Source: Blastomussa wellsi
Lineage: Eukaryota; Cnidaria; Anthozoa; Scleractinia; Plerogyridae
Assembly: GCA_947652115.1 (NCBI GenBank)
Contig: OX393561.1
Span: 45,742,547-45,806,546, forward strand
Length of the DNA stretch: 64,000 nucleotides
Reading direction: 5' to 3'
Positions within the stretch are counted from its first letter, which is position 1. Each line of letters opens with the position of its first letter. Below are positions 49,206 through 59,805 of this stretch, in pieces. The notes beneath the pieces are model-generated. The model searched no databases. It was given only the letters and a program-made list of their open reading frames with translations, and was not told where the DNA came from. A program made the position numbers and the translations under genes.

Positions 49206-49775
49206 ATGCCTACCAAATTGTTTGTTGGAAATATCTCAGACTCATGCAGCGAGGAAGACCTCAAGGAAGCCTTCGAAAAATACGGTAGTATTGTGGAAAG
49301 TTCGATAGTTCGAAATTATGCATTTGTACACTTCGAGAAAAAAGAAGACGCCGACAACGCGATCAAAGAGCTCCACGAAACCGAACTGAAAGGGAATGTA
49401 ATACGAGTATTACTTTCGACCACTCCACATAAGAAAGGAAGAGGAAGCGGCGAAGGAAGACCACCCTACCCACGAGACAGGGACAGGCAAGGATACTCGC
49501 GAGGTCCTCCGCAACGCGGCTGGGGGGGTTACGGGCCGCCTGATCAGAGAAGTCGTTATCATCCGTATTACGATCGCAATGATTACTACTACAGAGGGTA
49601 TCCTCCTTCATACAATCGAAGTTCTGGAGGCTCGTATGGGTATCACAGCACATATGATAGTGACTATTCCAGGGACTACCAGCGAGGTTACCCATCGTAC
49701 TACAGTGACAGCAGGTATGGCGGCGGAGCTGTAACATACCCAGACACGTCCAAAAGGCAATCTTGGGACCGCTAA
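49206..49775 (+). CDS. RBM4-like RNA-binding protein, one RRM plus Tyr/Gly/Arg-rich tail
   Basis: 189 residues in a single exon. Residues 3-72 form one RNA recognition motif: RNP2 KLFVGNI, RNP1 NYAFVHFE, and KGNVIRVLLST. It most resembles an RRM of RBM4/Lark and RBM14, which act in splicing and translational control. The second RRM and the CCHC zinc knuckle of vertebrate RBM4 are missing. Residues 78-189 are low-complexity, rich in Arg, Gly, Tyr, Ser and Pro (GGYGPPDQ, RNDYYYRGYPPSYNRS), of the kind that supports RNA-granule assembly. It is complete from ATG to TAA. Candidate poly(A) signals lie near 50798 and 51246, so the 3' untranslated region may exceed 1 kb. Confidence 0.88.
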   Translation: MPTKLFVGNISDSCSEEDLKEAFEKYGSIVESSIVRNYAFVHFEKKEDADNAIKELHETELKGNVIRVLLSTTPHKKGRGSGEGRPPYPRDRDRQGYSRGPPQRGWGGYGPPDQRSRYHPYYDRNDYYYRGYPPSYNRSSGGSYGYHSTYDSDYSRDYQRGYPSYYSDSRYGGGAVTYPDTSKRQSWDR

Positions 49776-51324
49776 CTAGCCAAAGTTACATGTTTTTTTA
49801 AGCTTATTAAGAGCAGACTTGTCTTAAAGGCATATACAAAAGCTATTTTTCGATTGTGAGGTGTTTTACTGATTTTGTTTACATACTTGAGTGCATGAAA
49901 TTGGAAATTGACAAGGAAAACAAGTGGCATCTTATATTTAACTTCATAGTTTTGATGCCATGGAAACTAAAGATATCGTTGGCAATACATACCATCTTTT
50001 GAAGCCACATGTACCATTGTTACAATATCACTGACACTTAAGAAGATTTTACTTTAAAATCTCTTAAGAAACTATGTAATTTACTAATGTCGAGTTCAAT
50101 CTGTCACTGAGATGCTAGTATTGTTAAAATTCCAACAATTTGGCTGAAATTTTTGAATATAGAGACTTTGCAGTGCCCATGGTACTTTCAATTTGTACAA
50201 GTCAGTATCAGCAAAGGAGGTCAGGGATTCAAGTTCTGTTGCTATTGTTAGTTTTGTATCTTGTGCTATTTAGTCTTGATAGGACTACTTTTTGTATGAG
50301 AGACAAATATTCTGTATTATTCCTTTTTAAACATTTACTTGTATTTAGTTACATTAATGCATTATGCTTACTCTCTGTTAAAATGTGCAGGCTGTAATTT
50401 CATAGCTCTTTTGCACAATAGTTAGAATTAAATGATGATTGAAGAGGACAAATTCCTTGTGATTGGATTCTGTTCCAAAGCTTTCTATCAAAATTACTAG
50501 AGTGGTAAAACTGCAGTTAAGAAGCAGTTCGATTTTTAGCACATGATCTGAAAAAAATGTCACATGGTTCGTGTTTACGAGCATCTATTTAGTGATAATG
50601 TCATTTTAATGGTCACTTCATAGCCATGTAAACTTCATTAATCCAGAATTTGTATGAACAATGATGCTATCAAGCCAACAGAGTAAGAAAACTCAAGATA
50701 TATTCAACGTTTAAAGGTTTTGTTTACTTTTAATAGGTTTCGCACTGTTTTGCAGCAGAGATTATCTGAAAGTCGCAAAGCTTTCTGTTGGCTTTCCAAT
50801 AAATAGTGCCCATATGATAAAAATATAATTCTTGTGATCTAGTTTGACGCAGTGCAAGACAAACTTAAGAGACTGCATTTTACCACTGTAGTGATTTTGA
50901 TAGTAACATGTTGACACATTGTTTTCATGGGGGTGTCAGTACAAAATTGTTCTGGGATTCTTGAGATTTTCCTGACGTTGGGAGATGTGCCAGTGGGAAA
51001 AGTTTGGTGAAACATGAAGTAATGTACTGGTATTTAAAATTTTGGGTTGTTTTGACAGTTTTTCCAAAAAAACTGGGACGACAAAAATATTCCCAATTTT
51101 CCTGATGACTTTCCTTTTCACACCTTTCTGCTCAAACATTGTTTGTTAGAGTTGTCACCCTTCTTCACATCTTTTATTCTAAATTCCCTGTATCCTGCAA
51201 ACAAACTCTGTTTCTAAGTAGGTGATGTATTTTTTCATATCTTGTCAATAAAACATGCCCAACATGTGGAAAAATCTTGATTTGTTGCTATGGCTAATTA
51301 CCTAATTACTGGTAATGCAAAAGT

Positions 51325-51475
51325 GACAGTTTGTTGGACTACCTGAGTTCAAGCTCTGGCTGGGGCACTGTTGTGTTCTTGGGAAAGACACTAAACGTAC
51401 CGCCAAAAGAATGCTGGGGGGAGGGAGGTAACCCTCTGATGGACCGTGGCATCCCATCCAGTGGGGAGTAAAAAT
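51325..51475 (+). mobile_element. tRNA-derived SINE, second family, copy 2 (partial)
   Basis: Matches parts of 13350-13605: GTTCAAGCTCTGGC (box B-like), GTTCTTGGGAAAGACACT, GGCATCCCATCCAGTGGGG. The head is truncated. Confidence 0.6.
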
Positions 51476-51514
51476 GTTTTTTGACATATTTTTTGGGGCT
51501 GCAAATTTAAATGC

Positions 51515-51658
51515 TCTGTACTTTAAGCAATTGGAATAACGGCCACAGGTTTGAATACCGTTGAAGCCCTGATTTTTTCAGGCTGCTTTTATTCCAATTG
51601 CTTAAAATTGGAAATTCATTGCAATTAGGCCAATTACGACCATCTTTCACTTTCATTT
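51515..51658. repeat. Fold-back MITE, CAGGCTTC family, copy 3
   Basis: TTTAAGCAATTGGAATAA...GAAGCCCTGATTTTTTCAGGCTGCTTTTATTCCAATTGCTTAAA is palindromic, and ACCATCTTTCACTTTCATTT at the right end matches copy 1. Confidence 0.65.
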
Positions 51659-52223
51659 AATTAGTTTTTAATTAGTCCTATTACAGTTTCCTTGAAAACA
51701 TATGTTTGAACAATGATACTGAGGGAAATCTGTGAGGAGAATGCTAAAACTTCACTTGCCCTTGCCAGAAACATTATTACCACCAGCCTGCATTTTTAAT
51801 AAACTTTGAATGTCAAAATGAAAATTATACCCTGTCCCCAGTCTTGCCTTTACACTGATAGGTACAGTTTGCTTTCCAAAATTAGGGGTGGTCCATCAGA
51901 AAGACCATGGACTGGGACTGGATCCACAGGGGTGGTCCATTGATCTGGGTCCATGTTTCGAAGACGCCCCTAACAAAACGGAGACAAAAAATAAATTCCA
52001 TGCAGAGCAAGAATCGCTCGCGCTATGCGCCCGCAAATTAATTAGAAGATGGACACCACAACCTTTTAGCCTTTTAGCATGTGGTGTTCCAAAACTAATT
52101 TGGTCTTCGGTTTACATGTAATGTTTTGTTTGTCCGACGAATTTACGAAGATGCGTTCGGGCACGTTCGTCAAATACATCGACCATCGAACTCGGTCCGA
52201 AGGGGGCCTTCACCAAAGTAAAG

Positions 52224-55200
52224 ATGGCGGATGATAAGGTACCAGAAAGGTTCGAGTTGTTGGAGCAAACAATCGAGCAATTTGTAGAAACGACGCGACA
52301 AATAGGGATCATTGTAAGCGATTTTCAACCTGGAAGCCAGGGAGTTCTTAATCAGAAAATGTAAGTTGCCGCATTTTGTGCAGTACTTGTATACAACAAG
52401 CACAAAGACTTCCTCTTACTCTTAGTTTCGAAAGCACGAAATATCAAAGTTGTTTTGACCATTGCATAGAAAAAGCCTCAATCTCGCCCAAGATGTGTTT
52501 TAGTTATTTATTTCCAGTAAGAGCATTAAGAAAGCGTGTGGGTATGTGGCCAGACAAAGACAAACATGACAGCCTTTCATTCATTCAATATAACTTAAGA
52601 TATAACACATCTTGCAACACCGAGCAGTATTTATTAAGGTGGCTCCATCGGATTTTTGAGTGACGATACCTTTCAACTTTGAGCAGCTAGTGTACTGGCA
52701 TAGAGCATCCGACAGAAAATTGATTACTCCAAGTGCGCTAGAGAAAGATCATAGTTTCAGATGAAGTACATTTTATCGAGATCGGAGTTACCATAGCAAC
52801 GTAGTGATGTCATGCCCCACTTTACTCAAGATAGAAAAACTCATCATCACAGGATAATTTTGAAAAATCCTTCCTGGATCTTTGACCTGATAAACTTTTC
52901 TTGAGGTCTGCCAAGGTCACTCAAAATTCCGATTGAGCCACCTTAAGGCTGTTTTTGACTAGCACACAAGCATAAGCATAACAACATAAGCAGAGAGGTG
53001 GGGGGGGGGGTCATCTGCACAGTTCATGGCCATTAAAAAATACAACTCACCAATCATGGTGATTAATTTTCAAGTATATAAAACAGATAGATTCCATGTT
53101 GCCGTGTGTCTGTTAAGTCACAGATCACAGAAGACATCAAATGTGGTTAGAACATCAGTGACACACTTGGTTGTTGCCTTGTATGCCACTTTTTTGTTCT
53201 TACCACATTTTGACGTCTTCAGTGATCTATTACTGAACAGACGCACATCAACATTGAATCTATTTTGTTAAACTGTTTTGACCTTTTTCACAAAGCAAGT
53301 TCAAGGTTAAGTTTAATTTATTGCACACAGGCAAGGTCTTGCTCTCCAGCAACGTTTTCCATACAAGCCTTCTTATTTTTCAGAAATTCAGAATGTCATA
53401 AAATCTCTTTAATTAATGCCAGGGGCCTAAAATTTGGCCATTTTGATATTTCCAACATGCTCTTTCCATTTCTGGCATTCTCTAATTTATAGCCCATAAT
53501 TTTATGAAAAGTAGGCTACGTGATAGCTTAGCTGAAAAGGGCGTATTTTTGTTTGTTCCTCAGAAACTCAATGATAGACAACATGAGGGAAATTGAAAAG
53601 TGTAAAGCACATGTGCAAGATGTAGAGGTTCCCTTAGAAGTGTTTGAGTAAGTGAAAGATAGTTTGAGTTCCCAGCTGTACTGTGGATCTGACAATAACA
53701 GCAACCTCCCCAGTCAAACTCATGAAGTACCCAGCAATGTTAGCAGCCAATTTCCACACTTGTAAGGGCCACAGAGTATAAAATTTACCACCCTTGTTGG
53801 ATTTTTAAAGACAAAGATAAACAACAAGACGAAGAAACACGCATGTATACCTATGGTATATATCATTTCACTCCATGCAGCTTGAAATGACTCTTTCCTT
53901 TAAAGATCTTGGTCCCTGTGTGGGTTATATTGACATAATTTCTTTCATCTACAGGTATATCGATCAGGGAAGGAACCCTCAGTTGTATACCAAAGACTGC
54001 CTTGAGAAAGCACTTGAAAAAAATCACCAAGTCAATGGAAAAATAGATGCTTACAAGGTAGGTCATGTCAAGTAAATTTATCAAGTACTTCATATTTATA
54101 AGTTTGTTCTCCTTGCAAAATTATATATAAAAATAGCCATAAAGGTCCACATGTAAGTCACACCCATAGATAAGCTGTATCTCCAGTAATTTGGAAGGTC
54201 AAATTTTGAGGAAAAAAAATAACAATAAAATTTGCAGTTCCTGTGAAGTTCTTACTATTGGTATGCCAGTTGTTGAAAATCCAGTGAATAAATTTGCAGT
54301 ACAGGCTATGAAAACGGCAAAACAGTCAGTCATTTACCTTGTGAACATTTTCACGACTTTGATATGTGACAACTTAAGAAGTTTTTAATATGAATAATAA
54401 TTAGGTCTTTGGAAAGTCCAACCACAGATGTTGCTTTAGATAAGCTCGGCATCCCCAATTTTGAGAATAAACTAGTCGCAGCTTGTATGCGGTCACCCCA
54501 AAACGCAGACCGCAGACCTTTTTTTCTTGCACCAGTCCCAATTTAACCTAATTTATATCGGAAAATGTGTGTCGCCTACACGGTCAGTATAAAACATGGA
54601 TTTCGGGCTACAGACTACTGACTGGGTATAAAACACGGCCGGACTGAGGTATAAAATATGGACTAGGACTGCGGACTGGGTCAAGTTCGAGTCAAGTTCG
54701 AGTAAGGAAAATGTAAGGTACCGGTAGGGAAACTTTATTTATTAACATATCGCAGATGAGCCAAGGCTTGTTTGAGTAATTACGACGACAGAGTAATTAT
54801 GACGACAGAAAAGGAACAAGAGATCGAAGGAAAAGCCAACAAGGAAGTTATTCCTGTCTGCCGCCCATCCAAATACTAGCCCTGCCCAATGGGGCTTAAC
54901 TTCAGTGATCAAACATAAACTTGTGTTTCCTTGTGGTATCAGTGACAAAGGGTTAAGTTCATGCAAAGAGAAAACATGGTTTAAATAGATCTTTCATTTA
55001 ATTTGGCACTCTACTCTGTTCTTGACTACCTTTTAATTCCTGAGTTACCTGACTCTTAGTTTCATTTGGAACCGATACCACAAGGAAGCACCAGTTCCAT
55101 TCCGATCAATGAAGTTAAGCCCTGTCAAGCACGGTAAGTACTTGGATGGGTGGCAGAAAGTAATTCACCTTTGCTTTTTTCTTCTTCGTTTTCCAATAAT

Positions 55201-57013
55201 ATATCAGTGAAATTAAGGAATTCCTTCTTTGTCGATCTGACGGCTTTTTTTCTTCTACTTTTTGGGATGATTTTAAACAGTCGTAATTAACGATAAGGCC
55301 ATCCCTTATTTTTCTCCACAACACAACACAATACAATATATGCGTGTCCAACCAACCTAAATTTTAGTATTGCGTATTTTACAAGACCTTGCTTTGCGTG
55401 GCGTATTCAGCTACAAGTGCATGCTTGAAATCGATGCGATCGCCCGGGATTTGTTGTTTTTAATTTATATTACTTTAGTTTCCAGTTGTTTGACAATAGC
55501 AATTTATTAAGTCAAATTAAACTATATTTATTAAAAAGAAAAGACGAAAAGGAAAAAACATTAACCCGATCTTGACTCGTGACTCAAACTTTATTACTCG
55601 GGCTCGAACTTGACTCGTGCTACGAGGAAAGTACACAGCTTTTCATAGTGTAGTCCGTGCTATAGTACAATTTTCAGTATTCTTTGAGTTCCCAATCAAA
55701 TTCTGACCAGTTTGCCTACTCACTCCCACCATTTGTGTAAATGTATGTGTTCGCACAATTAGAGGAATCCGATACATTTCAAATTAAGTAAACAGAAACT
55801 GCCCGGAAATCTGACGGATTTGTTTTGCTAGTGCCAGGTTATCCCGGATCTATACCACATCCTGGGGCAACATGATCAGACCATGATCAGATAAACAAAC
55901 ATTCCGATATAAGCAAACAAGTTATAAAGCATGAACTAGTGCAAGAAAAAAAGTTCTCAGTCTTCACGGACTGCATGGTCTGCACAGTCTGCATGGTCTA
56001 CGTTTTGGGGTGACCGGCTTATATGTGGGCGTTTAAGGTAACCAAACACATTAAAGCCCACTGTCAGGTCTAAATGGAAAGGATATTCTTGAAGTACATT
56101 CCCAAGTAAGCATAGTTAAAAAACAATAATTTTATAAACAACATTCTAAAATTAATATTGTTGTTTAACAGAGCTGTAGAAGCGTTATCCTGTCTGTAAC
56201 AAGTTATCTTGTGAAATCATGCGGAATATCGCCCGATACTTATCCTATGAGGCCACAGGCTGAGTTGGCTTAAATCAGATGATATTCTGCAAGATAATAG
56301 TAATAGTAATAGTAGTATTTAACTTAATTGACCACTCCCCATTGGGGCTTTTCGGGGCCTCTTTAAACAAACAAATACTGTAAATAAACATAACAGGGTT
56401 AAGAATCCCAACTGACAGCAGGCAGACCAGTTGGCCATTTAAAAGCATAGCTGTGGAGTTGAATTTGGGTCTACCAGCTAGTGGTCAGAACAGGACTTGA
56501 ACCCACGACTTACAGATTTCAAGCCCAATGCTTTAACCACTTGGCCATGGTGCCTTCTCCAGGATAACTGTTTCTCCTCCAGGATAGTTGTTTTATTATT
56601 CAACAACCCATTTTACATCTAGAAAAACTGTTGTTGGTTATACTGTACTTCGTGCAGTATGCATGCTTAACTCTTCCATTGCAACTGATGATTTTAACGT
56701 ACCTTAGTAAACCAAATGATTTTCCTTAGTGACTAAATTTGGTATACAAACAAACAAAATATGCCATGTCTTCAGTGATTTTGTTTCTTATTTTACTTTT
56801 TCGTTTTTGACTATTTTTTACTGTAAAAAAAGTGGGGTGGGCTGATATAGAGTGCTGGCCTTTAGCATAGACAAGAAAATTCTCACGACCGACGTCTGCA
56901 TTCATTAACTTTTGCAGAACTTCAAGTCACTTTTGGTAGAAGAACTGTCAAAACATTTTCCCAAAGAAATTGATGACTATCAGAAGATCAAGGAAAGGCA
57001 ATTAAAGACATGA
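52224..57013 (+). CDS. MED10: Mediator complex subunit 10, four exons, complete
   Basis: Small subunit of the Mediator middle module, which links transcription factors to RNA polymerase II. Exons: 52224-52360, 53564-53647, 53955-54057, 56918-57013. All are GT-AG and in phase, giving 139 residues (human 135). Diagnostic segments are RFELLEQTIEQFVETTRQ, FQPGSQGVLNQK, PLEVFEYIDQGRNPQLYTKD, CLEKALEKNHQVNGKIDAYK and FKSLLVEELSKHFP. The third intron (2.9 kb) holds a composite transposon-like element and a SINE. A 150-bp MITE lies in the 3' untranslated region before the AATAAA at about 57236. Confidence 0.96.
52634..52946. mobile_element. Non-autonomous TTAA-type element of about 0.3 kb
   Basis: Ends TTAAGGTGGCTCCATCGGATTTTTGAGTGAC and GTCACTCAAAATTCCGATTGAGCCACCTTAA are inverted repeats bounded by TTAA. 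The GGTGGC start is shared with the element at 24399-25195. It lies in MED10 intron 1. Confidence 0.75.
54858..54955 (-). mobile_element. 5S-rRNA-derived sequence, copy 1
   Basis: The minus strand reads GATACCACAAGGAAACACAAG...TGAAGTTAAGCCCC...GGGCTAGTATTTGGATGGGCGG. This follows 5S rRNA landmarks: GATACC, box A GAAGTTAAGC, and box C AGTATTTGGATGGG. It is too diverged to be a working 5S gene. A 5S-derived SINE (SINE3-like) or a 5S pseudogene are the options. Confidence 0.65.
55070..55160 (+). mobile_element. 5S-rRNA-derived sequence, copy 2 (inverted relative to copy 1)
   Basis: Reads CCGATACCACAAGGAAGCACC, ATGAAGTTAAGCCCTGTCAAG, GTAAGTACTTGGATGGGTGG. The box C part AGTACTTGGATGGG equals the animal 5S rRNA motif. 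It is about 115 bp from copy 1, facing it. Confidence 0.7.
56295..56560 (-). mobile_element. tRNA-derived SINE, copy 3
   Basis: The minus-strand head GGCCAAGTGGTTAAAGCATTGGGCTTGAAATC and box B GGGTTCAAGTCC are followed by the shared body (TAGCTGGTAGAC, TGGCCAACTGGTCTGCCTGC) and an (ACT/ATT)n tail at 56295-56325. In MED10 intron 3. Confidence 0.82.
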
Positions 57014-57038
57014 AAGTGACAAAAGATTTCAAGTTCAT

Positions 57039-57192
57039 TAATAGGCCACTTCAGAAAAGACCATAATGCTCTTTGTGTGTCCCCAAAATTTTCATAAGCA
57101 TTGTAAGTCCCATGAGAAACTGGAAACAATGCTTATGCAAAATTTTGGCGACAAACAAAGAGTATTATGGTATTTTCCGAAGTGGCCTATAT
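57039..57192. mobile_element. MITE in the MED10 3' untranslated region
   Basis: TAGGCCACTTCAGAAAAGACCATAATGCTCTTTGT is mirrored by ACAAAGAGTATTATGGTATTTTCCGAAGTGGCCTA; a second pair AAAATTTTCATAAGCATTG/CAATGCTTATGCAAAATTTT lies inside. The ends meet TA on both sides. The whole is a long hairpin between the MED10 stop codon and its AATAAA. Confidence 0.75.
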
Positions 57193-57244
57193 AACTCTAA
57201 TTTGTAAATTTATATATATTTTAAAAGATGTACATAATAAAAAT

Positions 57245-59026
57245 TATTTAAGAATCCAGACGTTTTCTTTGGTATTTGGAGTATATTAACCTCCTTTGAA
57301 TGAACTGTTTTTTTTTTTCAAAATCACCAAGTGCTAAGTAGGCTTTCTGTTGGATAGTTAAACTTTACCAAACACCTAAGGTTTTGATGGAAGTTTAAAA
57401 TGGAAAAAAAGTTATACATCCACAGTAAGATTAAGTGGTTTATTTACCTTTATCAACTTTCAGTCTTCTCCCAGTATTGTACAGTGAAAGTGTGACTATT
57501 TACCAGACTGAGAAACATTTTTATTGATGCAAGCAGGAACTCGTTACCACTGATAAAAGTGGAGGGCAAAAGAGATAAAAAGAACAAGATTTCTGACTGA
57601 GAAATTACTTGAGTGCCACATCATTTCAATTTTTAATGTTTCAGTTGCAGCTCTTATTTGAGGGTGGTGCTCTTATAAAATGGACACAAGCATTTTAAAT
57701 TGGTGGTCATTTATAAAGGGGTCTATGGTGTCTGTCTTAGAGAGTTCAGTCTCCTATTTTTCCACCATACATTGTACCTTGGCTATTATTCGGAAAAATA
57801 GGAGACTGTGAACAGTGTATGGGGAGTTGAGTGTAGTTAATATCAAGACATCCATGTAAGAGTATCAATTTCATTTTCTACTCAGATAACTGCATTTATT
57901 TGAACACCATACATTCCTGCTGACCCGGTCCTAGCAAAAACAGTGCTACAAGCTGAAGAGTGTTGAAGGCTCAACAAGTTGACACAAGCTTGTCTGGAAC
58001 ATGCTGTCACTCCCTGTACACAAATTCATTGAGCATGTGAAAATTTGACCATTTAAAGTGTCAAATAAAATCAAAGTGTCTGTGTGCAATGTCAAAACTA
58101 AACAGAAAACAATGGCATTCATGTTTAAAAGTATTTACTGTAAGTGTAGTAACTATTTCATGGGTTTAGTGAAGTTGTAAACATAAGATGAAGTACTTAT
58201 TGCGTTGTAGTGTGCAACAAATGATAAGTGCAGACCTGCAGAATTTTTAAAGAAATACCTGTGCTTGCCATTATTGATAGCCAACCGTAAGTTAATCAGT
58301 AAGCTCACTAGGGACATAATGGTAAGTTCATGCAAATGCAAAAAGACCCCATGTTTTTGTTTTGTCACCAGTGTGTGTGTGGACAGCTCCACATAAACAT
58401 AGGCACGCAATGCGTGCGAGAGTTATTTTTTTTCAGTTTCTGATATGGACGTATTGGGTATTTTTCTTTTGGTCAGCAAAACTAGCCCGTCCAAAACGAA
58501 CGCACAATGACCAATTTAGTGTTGGACGGCGTGTGCATTTTAAGCAAATGATCGCAATGCAAAATACGTTTTGACCAGCGAATTCATTCACGACAACCTT
58601 CCTGTCGACCATGAATAATATATCTGTAAAAACTGTTTAATCAATCACTTTACTGCGCATGTTATTCCATTTTTATCAAACAATTTGACAATCTCGTCCC
58701 CAGAGCCCGCTTTTCTTTTGGTCAACATCAAGAAAAGCGGGCTCTGGGAACGAGATTGACAATTTGACTGGTTTCTTGATACAACCCCAAACCTGATGTA
58801 CGTCACTAACTTGGGTGTGACGCCTAAAAGTTTGATTACTTTGCGGTTCCACTTGCCGCCACAAGGTCTGCAGCAATATTTGAGGGATTCCATACCACAA
58901 ATCGTTAGAAAATATCAATGCTTCAAACTCTCTTCTTTAGCACTACTCATTACTTCAAGGCATTACAATGTTTCGAAGACATACCCACCTACCGCTTATT
59001 GTGACTAAGGGTGCGTTCCTTTGCGA
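57245..59026. other. Intergenic, no gene recognised
   Basis: AT-rich DNA without a supported gene. It includes a small palindrome (57752-57812, CAGTCTCCTATTTTTCC mirrored by GGAAAAATAGGAGACTG) and the 63-bp element at 58693-58755. Confidence 0.5.
58693..58755. mobile_element. 63-bp palindromic element with 8-bp target duplication
   Basis: CTCGTCCCCAGAGCCCGCTTTTCTT is mirrored by AAGAAAAGCGGGCTCTGGGAACGAG. TTGACAAT lies directly on both sides (58685-58692, 58756-58763). An 8-bp duplication fits a hAT-type mobiliser. Confidence 0.75.
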
Positions 59027-59122
59027 ATCCTTGCTAAGAGTGGATTCGCCGGGGCCTTTGATGCACCATGATCCGGATCACTGATCCTGATCCGGATCAC
59101 CCCAAAGGAACGCACCCTAATT
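59027..59122. mobile_element. Palindromic mini-element, GGGTGCGTTCCTTTG ends
   Basis: GGGTGCGTTCCTTTG at the left and CAAAGGAACGCACCC at the right, with a GATCCGGATCACTGATCCTGATCCGGATC-type palindromic interior. Flanked by CTAA on both sides. Confidence 0.65.
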
Positions 59123-59184
59123 TCCCAATGGGGATTATGGAGAGCATGTTCGTAGGCTATAAGAATTGAAAACTGTTCCTCCTT

Positions 59185-59450
59185 TTAAAGATTCCCGCTT
59201 TTAAGGATTCCCCGTTTTAAAGATTACCTCTTTTAAACATTCCCCGTTTTAAAGATTCCCACTTTTAAAGATTCCCCGTTTTAAAGATTCCCGCCTTTAA
59301 AGATTCTCCATTTTAAAGATTCGCGCTTTTAAAGATTCCCCGTTTTAAAGATTCCCGCTTTTAAAGATTCTCCGTTTTAAAGATTCCCGCTTTTAAAGAT
59401 TCCACGTTTTAAAGATTCCCGCTTTTAAAGATTCCTCGTTTTAAAGCCCA
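59185..59450. repeat. 16-bp tandem array, TTTTAAAGATTCCCGC/TTTTAAAGATTCCCCG
   Basis: About 16-17 units of TTTTAAAGATTCCC plus two variable bases. Units alternate between endings GC and CG over much of the array, giving a 32-bp higher-order repeat. It ends with CCCATTCCCCATTCCCC. It has no spacers and is not a CRISPR. Confidence 0.93.
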
Positions 59451-59805
59451 TTCCCCATTCCCCATTCCCTATTTTAAAGATAGCCCGAGAAACATCACTA
59501 TATTTGATAAATACAGGTCGCCTGCTTTATAAATAGAATTGAAATATATAAATTAGATGAATTATGCAAATTCATTACAAGTGGAATACGAATCAACGTG
59601 AATATTTTGCAATCTTTGCTACGCGTATATTCACACATTTTAATTAATGACGCGATTTTGTACATCCATGCGCACTTGGATCACCTTCATTTTCAAATTT
59701 AGCAACCGTCTTTCAGTACACTAGTTTGCCCCTAGAGCTCGTCACTGAATCTCTTGGACAACTTTAAATCTGGCTCTTCCTGTACCGATCTTCCTCCAAC
59801 TTCAG

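Larger units (their letters stand above)
49776..52223. other. RBM4-like 3' untranslated region and MED10 upstream region
   Basis: No protein gene seen. It contains a SINE fragment (51325-51475), a CAGGCTTC-family fold-back element (51515-51658) and unremarkable AT-rich DNA. The MED10 promoter is within the last few hundred bases. Confidence 0.45.
54490..56016. mobile_element. Composite 1.5-kb inverted-ended element with 5S-like inserts
   Basis: The left end CGGTCACCCCAAAACGCAGACC and right end GGTCTACGTTTTGGGGTGACCG are inverted. Near the right end ACTGCATGGTCTGCACAGTCTGCATGGTCT repeats. The flanks CTTGTATG and CTTATATG may be a diverged 8-bp target duplication. Two inverted 5S-rRNA-like segments lie inside. 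No transposase is visible. In MED10 intron 3. Confidence 0.6.

Noticed and set aside
59185..59450. CRISPR-like array
   Set aside because: Units are contiguous with no unique spacers, and the genome is animal.
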